Positions 1 through 7,190 of a stretch of DNA of 44,920 nt are shown here, piece by piece; the first letter of the stretch is position 1, and each line of letters starts with the position of its first letter. Both the position numbers and the translations under genes were made by a program. Source of the DNA: an uncultured Faecalibacterium sp. (GTDB lineage Bacteria > Bacillota > Clostridia > Oscillospirales > Ruminococcaceae); the NCBI GenBank assembly GCA_934526125.1, contig CAKSZU010000003.1, positions 1 to 44,920 of the forward strand. Reading direction: 5' to 3'. Under the pieces are notes generated by a model. That model ran no database searches. It was not told the DNA's origin and saw only the letters and a list, made by a program, of their open reading frames with translations.

Positions 1-194
1 GCACCGCGTTTCGGCATTGCCTTTGTCTGGCTTGCTGTACCAGCTGGTTGGCTTGCGAACTTTTTAATCTCCTATGGGGCTCTCAGGAAATCATGGCCGA
101 CTGATAAAATGGCATCAACCAGATAACTTCCAGTTTGTCGCTCTCATCCAGCAGAGTCCGGGGCAGGTACGCCCCAACAAAGAGGGATCATCCT
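1..194. other. Window edge with no complete gene
   Basis: No complete gene is visible before the kinase start at 195. On the minus strand a stretch ending with a TGA at 83-85 is open back to about 185 and reads as plausible protein (it contains AYLPRTLLDESDKLEVIW), but it has no start codon and an in-frame stop lies just upstream. It may be the last 30 or so codons of a decayed gene. I cannot assign a family. Confidence 0.3.
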
Positions 195-710
195 ATGAAG
201 ATCGAAGTAATGGGTTACAGCGGCTCCGGGAAATCCACCCTATGCCGCAGACTGCACGAACACTATCAGGTGCCGGTGCTTCATCTGGACACCGTTCAGT
301 TTCTGCCGGACTGGAACGTCCGGCCGGATGCGGAGAAGCAGGAACTTGTCTGCTCTTTTCTGGACTCCAACCCCGGCGGCTGGGTCATTGACGGGAACTA
401 CACCAACCTGAGCTACGAGCGCCGGAACGCTGAGGCGGATGTCATCATCCAGATGCTTTTCAACCGGCTGGACTGCCTTTTTCGCTGCGCCCGGCGGTAC
501 CGCACTTATAAAGGGAAAAGCCGCCCTTCCATGGCGGAAGGCTGCAACGAAAAGCTCGACCCGGAGTTCGTCCGGTGGATCCTGTGGGAGGGCCGTTCCC
601 GGAAGATCCGGGACCGCTACCGGCGCATCCGGGAGCAGTACCCGGACAAAGTGATCGTCCTCAGAAATCAGCGGCAGCTGGACGCCTACCTGAAAAGTCT
701 GGGTCTGTAA
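195..710 (+). CDS. Small P-loop kinase, adenylate kinase/FlaR-like (DNA topology modulation family)
   Basis: The 171-residue product begins MKIEVMGYSGSGKSTLCRRL, a Walker A P-loop (GYSGSGKST) right at the N-terminus. It continues with LHLDTVQFLPDW and a GGWVIDGNYTN segment, then an arginine-rich lid-like part and a final VIVLRNQRQLDAYL. This layout matches the small nucleoside-kinase-like proteins annotated as DNA topology modulation protein FlaR or adenylate kinase-like. The true substrate is unknown for the family. The start at 195 is preferred over an upstream ATG at 135 because AGAGGG sits 8 bases before it and the P-loop then begins at once. The gene stands alone and is closed by a hairpin terminator 8 bases after its stop. 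Confidence 0.8.
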   Translation: MKIEVMGYSGSGKSTLCRRLHEHYQVPVLHLDTVQFLPDWNVRPDAEKQELVCSFLDSNPGGWVIDGNYTNLSYERRNAEADVIIQMLFNRLDCLFRCARRYRTYKGKSRPSMAEGCNEKLDPEFVRWILWEGRSRKIRDRYRRIREQYPDKVIVLRNQRQLDAYLKSLGL

Positions 711-717
711 TGTCCTG

Positions 718-744
718 TCTCCGGCTTCGGCCGGGGATTTTTTT
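718..744 (+). terminator. UUCG-tetraloop intrinsic terminator
   Basis: CCGGC-TTCG-GCCGG (721-734), extended by three more pairs on each side, is followed by seven T. It ends the kinase transcript and separates it from the diguanylate cyclase remnant. Confidence 0.85.
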
Positions 745-754
745 GTCCGTATCA

Positions 755-919
755 TGTTCTTCCGGCCAGCCCTGCGTCCTCTCGGTCTCCATGGGCTATG
801 CCACCGCCGACCTGCGGGTGGAGACCATCGACGAGTTCATGAACCGCATCGACCGGCAGATGTATCTGGACAAGGCGGCCTACGATCAGGATCACGACCG
901 CCGGAAAAACCGACTTTGA
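755..919 (+). pseudogene. 3' remnant of a GGDEF (diguanylate cyclase) gene
   Basis: The frame reads VLSVSMGYATADLR, then ETIDEFMNRIDRQMYLDKAA and a stop at 917-919. This is the typical end of a GGDEF domain: the S-x-G-(Y/I)-A strand, then a helix ending in (A)D-x-x-M-Y-x-x-K. The catalytic GG(D/E)EF loop and everything before it are missing. There is no start codon or ribosome binding site, and a terminator lies immediately upstream. I read it as a dead 3' fragment of about 50 codons left by a deletion. Confidence 0.7.
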
Positions 920-943
920 TCTGCACGGTTCTCATTTTCCATC

Positions 944-983
944 TTGTTATTTTTGCAATCGTTTGCTATACTTGTTGCAAACG
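944..983 (+). promoter_or_regulatory. Promoter of the LacI-family gene with overlapping operator
   Basis: TTGTTA (944-949), 17 bases, TATACT (967-972). The spacer holds GCAATCGTTTGC (955-966), a near-palindrome matching the operator of the downstream operon at 13 of 16 positions when compared over 953-968. CGTTTGC (960-966) is also mirrored by GCAAACG (977-983) around the -10 box. A repressor bound here would block its own promoter, so autoregulation is inferred. Confidence 0.7.
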
Positions 984-1020
984 TAACGCCCCACAGCACC
1001 CCATACAGGAGGGATGGAAT

Positions 1021-2031
1021 ATGACGATCTACGATATTGCACGGGAGGCCGGCGTTTCAGCCAGCACTGTCTCCCGTGTCATCAATAAAAAAGCCGGCAT
1101 CAAGGAGAGTACCCGCAAACGGGTGCAGAAGCTTCTGGACGAGTATAACTACACCCCGGACGCCTCGGCGCGGGGGCTGGTGACCCAGGCTTCCAAGTTC
1201 ATCGGCATCCTCATCGAGGATATCCGGGTGGTCCACCACACCGAATCGGCCTATGTCATCGAACAGGAGATGACTCGTCAGGGCTACACCTGCATCACCT
1301 TCAGCACCGGCACCGACGAAGCGCGGAAAGCACAGTACATCGAAATTTTAGAACAGCGCCGGGTGGAGGGCGCGATCTTCATCGGCTCCATGTTCGGCAC
1401 CGAGACCGTGCTGAAGAGCGTGGAACAGCATCTGCCCAACATCCCAGTGGTCATCGTCAACGGGACCATGGACCTGCCCAACGGATACAGCGTCCTGATC
1501 GACGAAGAGCGCGGCATGGAGGAGTGCGTCTCCCTTCTGGCAGAAAAGGGCCGCCGCCGTCTGGCCTATCTGATGGATGTGGACACCCCGGCCAACCAGA
1601 AAAAGAACCGGGGTTTCCAAACCGGGATGCTCCGCTGCGGGCTGGACGCCGATGACTGCTCGGTCTTTGTGCCGGTCGACGGCACCACCGGCCCCCGGAG
1701 TTCCATCGAGCGCGGCCGGGCCGAGACCGCCGAACTGCTGGCAAAAAAGCCTGATATCGAGGGGATCGTCTGTGCCACCGACCTGCTGGCCATCGGCTGT
1801 ATGCAGGAACTGAAGGCCCGCGGGATCTCCATCCCGGAGCAGACCGCCGTCATCGGCGTGGACAACACCCTGTACGGCCAGCTCTGCACCCCCACCCTGA
1901 CCACGCTGGACAACAAATCGGGCGAAGTGAGCCTCGCCGCCGCCAACATGCTGCTGGATGTGCTGCAGGGGCGGCCCGTCAGCCACAAGCTGATGCTCCT
2001 GACGGAGATCATCCAGCGCGAAAGCATCTGA
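1021..2031 (+). CDS. LacI-family transcriptional repressor
   Basis: This 336-residue regulator starts MTIYDIAREAGVSASTVSRV, the classic LacI helix-turn-helix, followed by the hinge helix region (RKRVQKLLDEYNYTPDASAR). A periplasmic-binding-protein-like effector domain follows from about residue 60 to the end, with the usual late motifs AVIGVDN and TTLDN. Start ATG 1021 is supported by AGGAGGG at 1007-1013; the longer open frame upstream is only the out-of-frame overlap with the GGDEF remnant. Its position before the YhcH/YiaK operon, and palindromes of the ATCGAT-centred type in both promoters, suggest that it represses that operon and itself. The inducer is probably a sugar acid or pentose derivative, but nothing in the sequence fixes it. 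Confidence 0.93.
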   Translation: MTIYDIAREAGVSASTVSRVINKKAGIKESTRKRVQKLLDEYNYTPDASARGLVTQASKFIGILIEDIRVVHHTESAYVIEQEMTRQGYTCITFSTGTDEARKAQYIEILEQRRVEGAIFIGSMFGTETVLKSVEQHLPNIPVVIVNGTMDLPNGYSVLIDEERGMEECVSLLAEKGRRRLAYLMDVDTPANQKKNRGFQTGMLRCGLDADDCSVFVPVDGTTGPRSSIERGRAETAELLAKKPDIEGIVCATDLLAIGCMQELKARGISIPEQTAVIGVDNTLYGQLCTPTLTTLDNKSGEVSLAAANMLLDVLQGRPVSHKLMLLTEIIQRESI

Positions 2032-2036
2032 TTTCT

Positions 2037-2079
2037 CCCCCGGCAGACCTTCCAAACGGAGTCTGCCGGGGGACTTTTT
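2037..2079 (+). terminator. Intrinsic terminator after the LacI-family gene
   Basis: A 12-bp perfect stem, CCCCCGGCAGAC (2037-2048) with GTCTGCCGGGGG (2061-2072), is followed by five T at 2075-2079. Confidence 0.9.
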
Positions 2080-2088
2080 GCCTTTTTA

Positions 2089-2104
2089 TGGAAATCGATT
2101 GCTG
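2089..2104. promoter_or_regulatory. Upstream auxiliary operator-like site
   Basis: TGGAAATCGATTGCTG shares 13 of 16 bases with the perfect operator palindrome at 2222-2237 and has the same ATCGAT core. The centres are 133 bp apart, a distance over which LacI-type looping is possible. Function is inferred from sequence only. Confidence 0.5.
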
Positions 2105-2178
2105 TATTCTTTCGGTTTTGTTTCCATTTTCAGTCAGGTTGTCTAAAACAGGGTCCGGATAATTGTTGAATCTGCGAA

Positions 2179-2236
2179 TTGAAAATCAGTTCAAAACCGT
2201 GTAATCTATGTCTCGTAAGAATTGCAATCGATTGCA
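2179..2236 (+). promoter_or_regulatory. Promoter and operator of the YhcH-YiaK operon
   Basis: TTGAAA (2179-2184), 17 bases, TAATCT (2202-2207) form a good housekeeping promoter. A 14-bp perfect palindrome, TGCAATCGATTGCA (2223-2236), lies just past the expected start point near 2214. The central CG with mirrored flanks is typical of LacI/GalR-family operators. Confidence 0.75.
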
Positions 2237-2273
2237 GCGCAGGAAGAGTCAAGGAAAGCAAGGAGACGCAACT

Positions 2274-2747
2274 ATGATTTACGGCAACATCAACGCCAAA
2301 GAGACCGAAGCCGCCTACACCCCCGTGATCCGCAAAGCGCTGGAGATCCTGCGCACAACCGATGTCAGCGAGATGCACCACGGCAAGTACCCCCTCGACG
2401 GGGACCGGCTGATCCTCCAGATCAACGAGATCACCACCGGTCCCAAGGAGACCAAGCGTCCGGAGGTCCACCGCCAGTACATCGACGTGCAGTATATGGT
2501 CCACGGCCATGAGCTGATCGGCTTCTACCCCGACTGCAAGGACGGCGAGGTCCTGGAGGACAACCTCGACAGCAACGACGTGCTGTTCTACAAGGAGCGC
2601 AGCGACGTCCACGAGATCATGCTGCCCATGACCGACGGCTGCTACGCCATCTTCTTCCCGGAGGATGTCCACCGTCCCTGCTGCATGATGGATGCCCCGG
2701 AAGATGTGAAGAAGATCGTCCTGAAAGTCCGTGTGGACTCTCTGTGA
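2274..2747 (+). CDS. YhcH/YjgK/YiaL family protein (probable sugar anomerase-like cupin)
   Basis: This complete 157-residue protein of the YhcH/YjgK/YiaL family (DUF386) is close to the usual 155 residues. Family hallmarks are EVHRQYIDVQYMVHGHE near residues 65-80 and FFPEDVHRP near 125, which carry the His/Glu ligands of the double-stranded beta-helix metal site. Family members act on sugars or sugar acids released by catabolic operons; NanQ, for example, is a sialic acid anomerase. The start ATG 2274 has AGGAG at 2261-2265, while an upstream ATG at 2208 lies before the operator and has no ribosome binding site. It is the first gene of an operon whose next gene resembles yiaK, the same pairing as E. 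coli yiaK-yiaL. The exact substrate is not known. Confidence 0.88.
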   Translation: MIYGNINAKETEAAYTPVIRKALEILRTTDVSEMHHGKYPLDGDRLILQINEITTGPKETKRPEVHRQYIDVQYMVHGHELIGFYPDCKDGEVLEDNLDSNDVLFYKERSDVHEIMLPMTDGCYAIFFPEDVHRPCCMMDAPEDVKKIVLKVRVDSL

Positions 2748-2767
2748 GCGGATACAAGGAGGAAAAG

Positions 2768-3772
2768 ATGATGCGAGTTTCTTATCAGACGATGCTGGCC
2801 GAGTTTGAGCGTGTGCTGACCAAATACGGCTTCTCGGCAGACCGTGCCCACGACGCCGCCGAGATCTTTGCCCAGAACAGTCTGGCCGGTGTGTTCAGCC
2901 ACGGGCTGAACCGCTTCCCGGTGGCGGTCGATTACCTGAAAAAGGGCGAGATCGACCCGGCCGCCGAGGCCGAGTGTGTGGCAAGCTTCGGTTCCATGGA
3001 GCGCTGGGACGGCCACCGCGGTTTCGGTCCCCTGAACGCCAAGCGGGCCATGGACCGCGCTGTCGAGCTGGCCAAGCAGAACGGCATCGGCCTGGTGGCG
3101 CTGGGCAACAACAACCACTGGATGCGGGGCGGCACCTACGGCTGGCAGGCCGCGGATCAGGGCTGCATCGGCATCTGCTGGTCCAACACCTGCCCGAACA
3201 TGCCTGCCTGGGGTGCCAAGGACAACCACATCGGCAACAATCCGCTGATCCTGGCCGTGCCCCGCTCCAACGGCGAACACGTCATGGTGGACTGCGCCCT
3301 GAGCCAGTTCAGCTACGGCAAGCTGGAGACCACCCGTCTGGCAGGCAAACAGCTGCCGGTGGTGGGCGGCTACGATGAGAACGGCAACCTGACCACCGAC
3401 CCGGCCGCCATCGAAAAGACCCGCCGGATGATCCCCATCGGCTACTGGAAGGGCAGCGGTCTCTCCATCCTGCTGGATATGATCGCAACGGTGCTGACCG
3501 ATGCAAACTCCGTGGCAAAGATCGGCACCTTCGGGGTCGAGGTCGGCCTGACCCAGATCATGATCGCCATCGATCCCACCAAGTTCCAGTCCGCCGAGGC
3601 CACGGACGCCATCGTGGACGCCATCGCCGCCGATGTTGCCTCCAGCCAGCCGGTCACCGAGGGGGCCGAGGTGCGCTGCCCCGGTCTGGGTGAGCACCGC
3701 AGCCGGAAGGAAAATCTGGAGCTTGGCATCCCCGTTGCCGAGGAAAAGTGGAACGAAGTTCTGGCCATGTGA
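2768..3772 (+). CDS. dlgD: 2,3-diketo-L-gulonate reductase-like oxidoreductase (YiaK/DlgD)
   Basis: This 334-residue member of the LDH2/malate dehydrogenase-like NAD(P)H oxidoreductases resembles E. coli YiaK over its whole length. Shared blocks include GVFSHGLNRFP near residue 40 (with the catalytic-site His), GIGLVALGNNNHWMRGG, GYIGICW-like GCIGICW, GNNPLILAVP, and MGYWKGSG-like IGYWKGSGLS. The known reaction of YiaK is NAD(P)H-dependent reduction of 2,3-diketo-L-gulonate to 3-keto-L-gulonate. AAGGAGG at 2756-2762 serves either of two adjacent ATG codons (2768 or 2771). The gene follows the YhcH family gene by about 20 bases and looks intact, unlike the next two genes. The substrate is inferred from homology and context; another C6 or C5 sugar acid is possible. 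Confidence 0.85.
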   Translation: MMRVSYQTMLAEFERVLTKYGFSADRAHDAAEIFAQNSLAGVFSHGLNRFPVAVDYLKKGEIDPAAEAECVASFGSMERWDGHRGFGPLNAKRAMDRAVELAKQNGIGLVALGNNNHWMRGGTYGWQAADQGCIGICWSNTCPNMPAWGAKDNHIGNNPLILAVPRSNGEHVMVDCALSQFSYGKLETTRLAGKQLPVVGGYDENGNLTTDPAAIEKTRRMIPIGYWKGSGLSILLDMIATVLTDANSVAKIGTFGVEVGLTQIMIAIDPTKFQSAEATDAIVDAIAADVASSQPVTEGAEVRCPGLGEHRSRKENLELGIPVAEEKWNEVLAM

Positions 3773-3800
3773 TGCCGGACCCAGAAAAAGGAGAATTGCC

Positions 3801-4874
3801 GTGAGAAAGAAGATCAACCGCCGCACCTTCCTGAAGGTGATGGGCGCTGCCGCTCTCGCCGGAGCCGCCGGGAGCCTGACCGGCTGCGGAAGCTCCGGGC
3901 AGGGAGACGGGAAAAACACCATCATCCGGGTGGCCTTCAACCAGCCGGAGACCCACGCCGAATACATCGCGCTGGCCGACTTCGGCGAGAAGTTCGCCGC
4001 TGCCAACATCGCCTCGGCCCCCACCGGCATGCTGATCCCGCCCTCCAACCTGATGATCGTCTACTCCACCATCGCAGGCAGCGTCTCCGTCGCCGCCCTG
4101 TTCACGGCCGGTTATCTTCCCGGCATCCTGTGGGGCCTCATCGTCATGGTCATTGCCGGCATCACCGCTAAGAAAAAGGGCTATGTGGTGCAGGAAAAGG
4201 TCTCCGGCAGGCAGGCCCTGAAGGCCATTCTGGACGCCATCCCCAGCCTGCTGCTCATCGTCATCATCATCGGCGGCATCCTGGGCGGCGTGTTCACCGC
4301 CACCGAGGCTTCTGCCGTGGCCGTGGCCTACGCCACCGTCCTGGGCCTGATCTACAAGGGCTTCACCCTGAAGGACCTGCCCCGCATCATTCTGGAGTCC
4401 GCCAAGATGACCGGCATCATCACCCTGATGATCGGCCTGTCCTCCATCATGTCCTGGGTCATGGCCTTCACCGGTCTGCCCGACCTGATTGCCAACGGCA
4501 TCCTCTCCCTCACCGGCAACAAGTACATCATCCTCGTCCTGATGAACATCATCCTGCTGATTGTCGGCACCTTCATGGACCCCACCCCCGCCGTCCTGAT
4601 CTTCACCCCGATCTTCCTGCCCATCTGCAAGACCTTCGGGATGCACGCCGTCCAGTTCGGCATCATGGTCAGCATGAACCTGTGCATCGGCACCATCACC
4701 CCGCCGGTGGGCTCCATCCTGTTCACCGGCTGCAAGGTGGGCCATGTCAGGATCGAGCAGGTCATCAAGGAGCTGCTGCCGTATTTCTTCGCCATCCTCG
4801 CGGCTCTGCTGCTGGTGACGTACATCCCCGCCATCTCCATGACTCTGCCCACCCTGGCCGGGCTCATCAAGTGA
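3801..4874 (+). pseudogene. Chimeric TRAP transporter remnant: DctP N-terminus fused in frame to DctM C-terminus
   Basis: The first 30 or so residues are a twin-arginine lipoprotein signal (NRRTFLKVMG, then lipobox LTGC) of a TRAP solute-binding protein (DctP/YiaO type). They are followed by the first mature strand (VAFNQPETHAEYIALADFGE). At about residue 70 (near 4005-4020) the sequence switches without a frame change to the large TRAP permease DctM/YiaN, from PTGMLIPPSNLMIVY to its normal end, with several hydrophobic segments. Most of DctP, all of the small permease DctQ and about 140 residues of DctM are absent. An intact TRAP system needs all three, so this 357-residue product should not transport. 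Start GTG 3801 has AAAAGGAG at 3786-3793. It could be a real deletion or an assembly join. Confidence 0.85.
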
Positions 4875-4884
4875 GGAAGCTGCC

Positions 4885-5259
4885 ATGGAAAAACCGCTTT
4901 GTCCCTCGCTGCTCAACCTTTCGGATGACTCTCTGAAGGACGAGGTGCAGAAGCTGGACCGCAGCGGCGCCGACATCCTGCATCTGGATGTCATGGACGG
5001 GGACTATGTGCTGGTCATGACCGTCAACCCCGGCTTTGCCGGAAGAGATTATCTGCCCTATGTGGAGACCAAGATCAAATGGCTGGTGGAGATCCGCCGC
5101 CAGTACGGGTTCCACATCGTCATCGACGGCGGTGTGACCTGGGAGGTACTCCGCCGCCTCTGGGGATACGGCGTCGAGGGCTTTGTTCTGGGTAAGCAGA
5201 TCCTGTTCGGGCAGGACCAGCCCTACGATCAGATCATCCGGAAGATCCGGGCGGTCTGA
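4885..5259 (+). pseudogene. rpe: Internally deleted ribulose-phosphate 3-epimerase
   Basis: The frame encodes 124 residues, while the family has about 215-220. Residues 1-38 match the N-terminus (CPSLLNLSDD, then LHLDVMDG with the metal-binding His and Asp). Residues 39-124 match the C-terminal half (DYVLVMTVNPGFAGRDYLPY, VIDGGV, GFVLGKQILF). Roughly 90 residues between them are missing, including the HLM strand with the third metal ligand, and the join at about 4998-5004 stays in frame. A TIM barrel cannot form from these pieces, so the enzyme is probably inactive. It begins 11 bases after the TRAP chimera. Intact Rpe interconverts ribulose 5-phosphate and xylulose 5-phosphate, which fits a pentose or sugar-acid operon. 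Confidence 0.85.
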
Positions 5260-5293
5260 GCTGACTTGACAGATTTGACAGGAGGTTAGAACG

Positions 5294-6094
5294 ATGGGAT
5301 TTTTGACTGGAAAAACTGCGATCATCACCGGTGCAGGACGTGCCGTTCTGAAGGACGGCAGCTGCGGCTCCATCGGCTATGGCATTGCCACGGCCTACGC
5401 CAAAGAGGGAGCCAATCTTGTGATCACCGGCCGCAATCTCAAGAAGCTGGAGAACGCAAAGCAGGAGCTGGAAAGCCGCTACGGTATCCGCGTCCTGACG
5501 GTTCAGGCCGATGTCTGCGCCGGGGGCGACAACGAAGCCGTGGTCGCCAACGTGGTCCGGCAGGCTGTGGAGACCTTCGGCGGCATCCAGGTGCTGATCA
5601 ACAACGCGCAGGCTTCCGCTTCCGGTGTGCCGCTGGCGGAACACACCACCGCACAGTTCAATCTGGCGCTTTACTCCGGCCTGTACGCTGCGTTTTACTA
5701 TATGAAAGCCTGCTACCCCTATCTGAAAGAGTCGAAGGGCAGCGTCATCAACTTTGCATCCGGTGCCGGGCTGTTCGGCAACTTTGGCCAGAGCGCCTAC
5801 GCCGCCGCCAAAGAGGGTATCCGCGGCCTGTCCCGTGTCGCTGCCACCGAATGGGGCAGGGACGGCATCAACGTCAACGTGGTCTGCCCGCTGGCCTGGA
5901 CGGCCAAGCTGGAACAGTTCCAGCAGGCCTACCCGGACGCCTTCAAGGCCAATGTCAAGATGCCCCCCATGGGCCACTACGGCAACGCCGAGACCGAGAT
6001 CGGCCGGGTGTGTGTCCAGCTGGCCGGGCCGGACTTCAAGTTCATGTCCGGCGAGACCCTGACGCTGGAAGGCGGCATGGGCCAGCGGCCGTGA
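5294..6094 (+). CDS. Short-chain dehydrogenase/reductase
   Basis: This 266-residue classical SDR has a Rossmann nucleotide-binding start (AIITGAGRA, then GSIGYGIA after a short insert), the NNAQ strand near residue 105, and the catalytic Tyr/Lys pair in YAAAKEG near residue 170. The end, FMSGETLTLEGGMG, matches the usual FITGQ-x-L-x-V-D-G-G signature. AGGAGG sits about 8 bases before ATG 5294. It is the last gene of the YhcH-YiaK operon and appears complete. It may reduce or oxidise a sugar-derived intermediate, but the substrate cannot be read from sequence. The insert between the two halves of the glycine-rich loop is unusual. Confidence 0.85.
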   Translation: MGFLTGKTAIITGAGRAVLKDGSCGSIGYGIATAYAKEGANLVITGRNLKKLENAKQELESRYGIRVLTVQADVCAGGDNEAVVANVVRQAVETFGGIQVLINNAQASASGVPLAEHTTAQFNLALYSGLYAAFYYMKACYPYLKESKGSVINFASGAGLFGNFGQSAYAAAKEGIRGLSRVAATEWGRDGINVNVVCPLAWTAKLEQFQQAYPDAFKANVKMPPMGHYGNAETEIGRVCVQLAGPDFKFMSGETLTLEGGMGQRP

Positions 6095-6162
6095 TTCCGC
6101 TCTTTTTCGACGTTTTGCCGTGATCTATGTGCAACATTTTTGTGAAACTCTGACAATGCCGA

Positions 6163-6191
6163 TTGACAGCGGTGTCAGGACGTGATATCTT
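6163..6191 (+). promoter_or_regulatory. Strong promoter for the secreted NEAT-like protein
   Basis: TTGACA (6163-6168), 17 bases, TATCTT (6186-6191), with TG one base before the -10 box (extended -10). The leader to ATG 6274 is about 75 bases long. Confidence 0.75.
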
Positions 6192-6273
6192 AGCGTTGAC
6201 AAACCGGGCTCTGTTCTCCGACAGGGCCCCCGCGATCTGCCGCATTCCTGCGGCAAGGAAAGGTTGAACCGCT

Positions 6274-6750
6274 ATGACAAACACCCTGAAACGTTCCGGC
6301 GCTGCGCTGGTCTCGCTGGCCCTTCTGGTGCTGCTGGCCCTGTGTGCCGGAGCTGCCTCCAGCCAGAACGTCGGCGTCAAATTCTGGAAAGAGAAATCCG
6401 ATAAGGAGTCCATGGCCAACACCGGCATCGACTCGGACCGCACTGCCACCCTCACCCGCCAGAGCAACGGCACCTATACCCTGACCCTGCCCGTCAAGCA
6501 GGTCTCCAAGATGGGCGTCACCGGCTACCTGAGCGGCCTGACCATCGGCGATGTGACCTATGACGGCACCCTGACCGGCGACTTCAGCAAGTCCACCGCC
6601 GTACTCACCATCAAGAACCTGCCCGCTTCGGTCCTGACCGGCAGCGACGTCAACAAATCGGTCCTTGTGACCTGCAACATCCAGATGGATATGGCGCTTC
6701 TGGGCGAGATCAACACCACCGCCCGGATGTGCATCTGGAACAAGAAATAA
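6274..6750 (+). CDS. Secreted protein with a NEAT-like domain pattern
   Basis: The 158-residue product has an N-terminal signal peptide (a Lys/Arg pair, then ALVSLALLVLLALCAG) with a likely signal peptidase I site after AGA. The mature part begins NVGVKFWKEKSDKESMANTG and continues with alternating beta-type segments (GTYTLTLPVKQ, VTGYLSGLTIGDVTY, TAVLTIKNLP, MDMALLGEIN). The order strand, lysine-rich turn, S-M-A, then a strand with Asn/Gly-Thr-Tyr resembles NEAT haem-binding domains. The usual C-terminal Tyr pair of haem-iron binders (YxxxY) is not obvious, so haem binding is doubtful. No sortase signal follows. Sequence beyond the family resemblance is unfamiliar to me. It is transcribed alone and ends at a long hairpin shared with the opposing gene. 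Confidence 0.65.
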   Translation: MTNTLKRSGAALVSLALLVLLALCAGAASSQNVGVKFWKEKSDKESMANTGIDSDRTATLTRQSNGTYTLTLPVKQVSKMGVTGYLSGLTIGDVTYDGTLTGDFSKSTAVLTIKNLPASVLTGSDVNKSVLVTCNIQMDMALLGEINTTARMCIWNKK

Positions 6751-6770
6751 CCCCTTTGCCCTGAGGACAG

Positions 6771-6808
6771 AAAATACTGCCGCACAGCAGATGTGCGGCA
6801 GTATTTTT
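6771..6808. terminator. Bidirectional terminator
   Basis: A 16-bp perfect stem, AAAATACTGCCGCACA (6771-6786) with its complement (6792-6807), is flanked by A and T runs. It serves both the secreted-protein gene and the opposing YtxH-like gene. Confidence 0.92.
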
Positions 6809-6812
6809 GTGC

Positions 6813-7025
6813 TTACAGATCCAGTTTCTTTTCCACAAGGCCGGTGACCATCTCGTCCAGCTGGGTCACCGCGTGTTCCGCGCCTTTGGCCAGCTTGCGG
6901 ACGTTCCGCCGGACCTGCCGCGGATTCTGGGTCAGGGCCATGGTGCCCGCGGCTCCCAGCGCCGCCCCGGCGGCCATTCCCAGCAGCAGGCCGCCTGCGG
7001 ACTCCTGTCTGTATTCATGTTTCAT
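6813..7025 (-). CDS. YtxH-like small membrane protein
   Basis: This 70-residue protein starts MKHEYRQES and carries a Gly/Ala-rich glycine-zipper membrane segment (GGLLLGMAAGAALGAAGTMA). A basic, amphipathic C-terminal part follows (RQVRRNVRKLAKGAEHAV and LDEMVTGLVEKK). This is the YtxH/general stress-like layout, with a single N-terminal membrane anchor and a cytoplasmic helix. Start 7025 is preferred over one nine codons upstream because AAAGGAGAAA lies at 7031-7040. Function is unknown for the family. It converges on the secreted protein gene. Confidence 0.7.
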   Translation of the reverse strand: MKHEYRQESAGGLLLGMAAGAALGAAGTMALTQNPRQVRRNVRKLAKGAEHAVTQLDEMVTGLVEKKLDL

Positions 7026-7118
7026 GCTCGTTTCTCCTTTCGGCCGGTGCATTTCCCCTGCCGGTGCTAGTATTTCCTGTAAAGAATCCGCTATACGCTT
7101 TTTTTGTCCCGCAAAATG

Positions 7119-7127
7119 TGGTATACT
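7119..7127 (+). promoter_or_regulatory. Extended -10 promoter of the pyridoxamine kinase run
   Basis: TGGTATACT (7119-7127) is a TGn-extended -10 box. The -35 position 17 bases upstream is only a T run, so promoter strength rests on the extended element. A GC-rich hairpin (7144-7170) lies between it and the ribosome binding site at 7177-7184. Confidence 0.55.
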
Positions 7128-7190
7128 GTATCATACGCTGAAAGGCCGGGCCCTGTGCAGGGCTGCGGCCTGTGCGAAGGAGGTCCCTTT

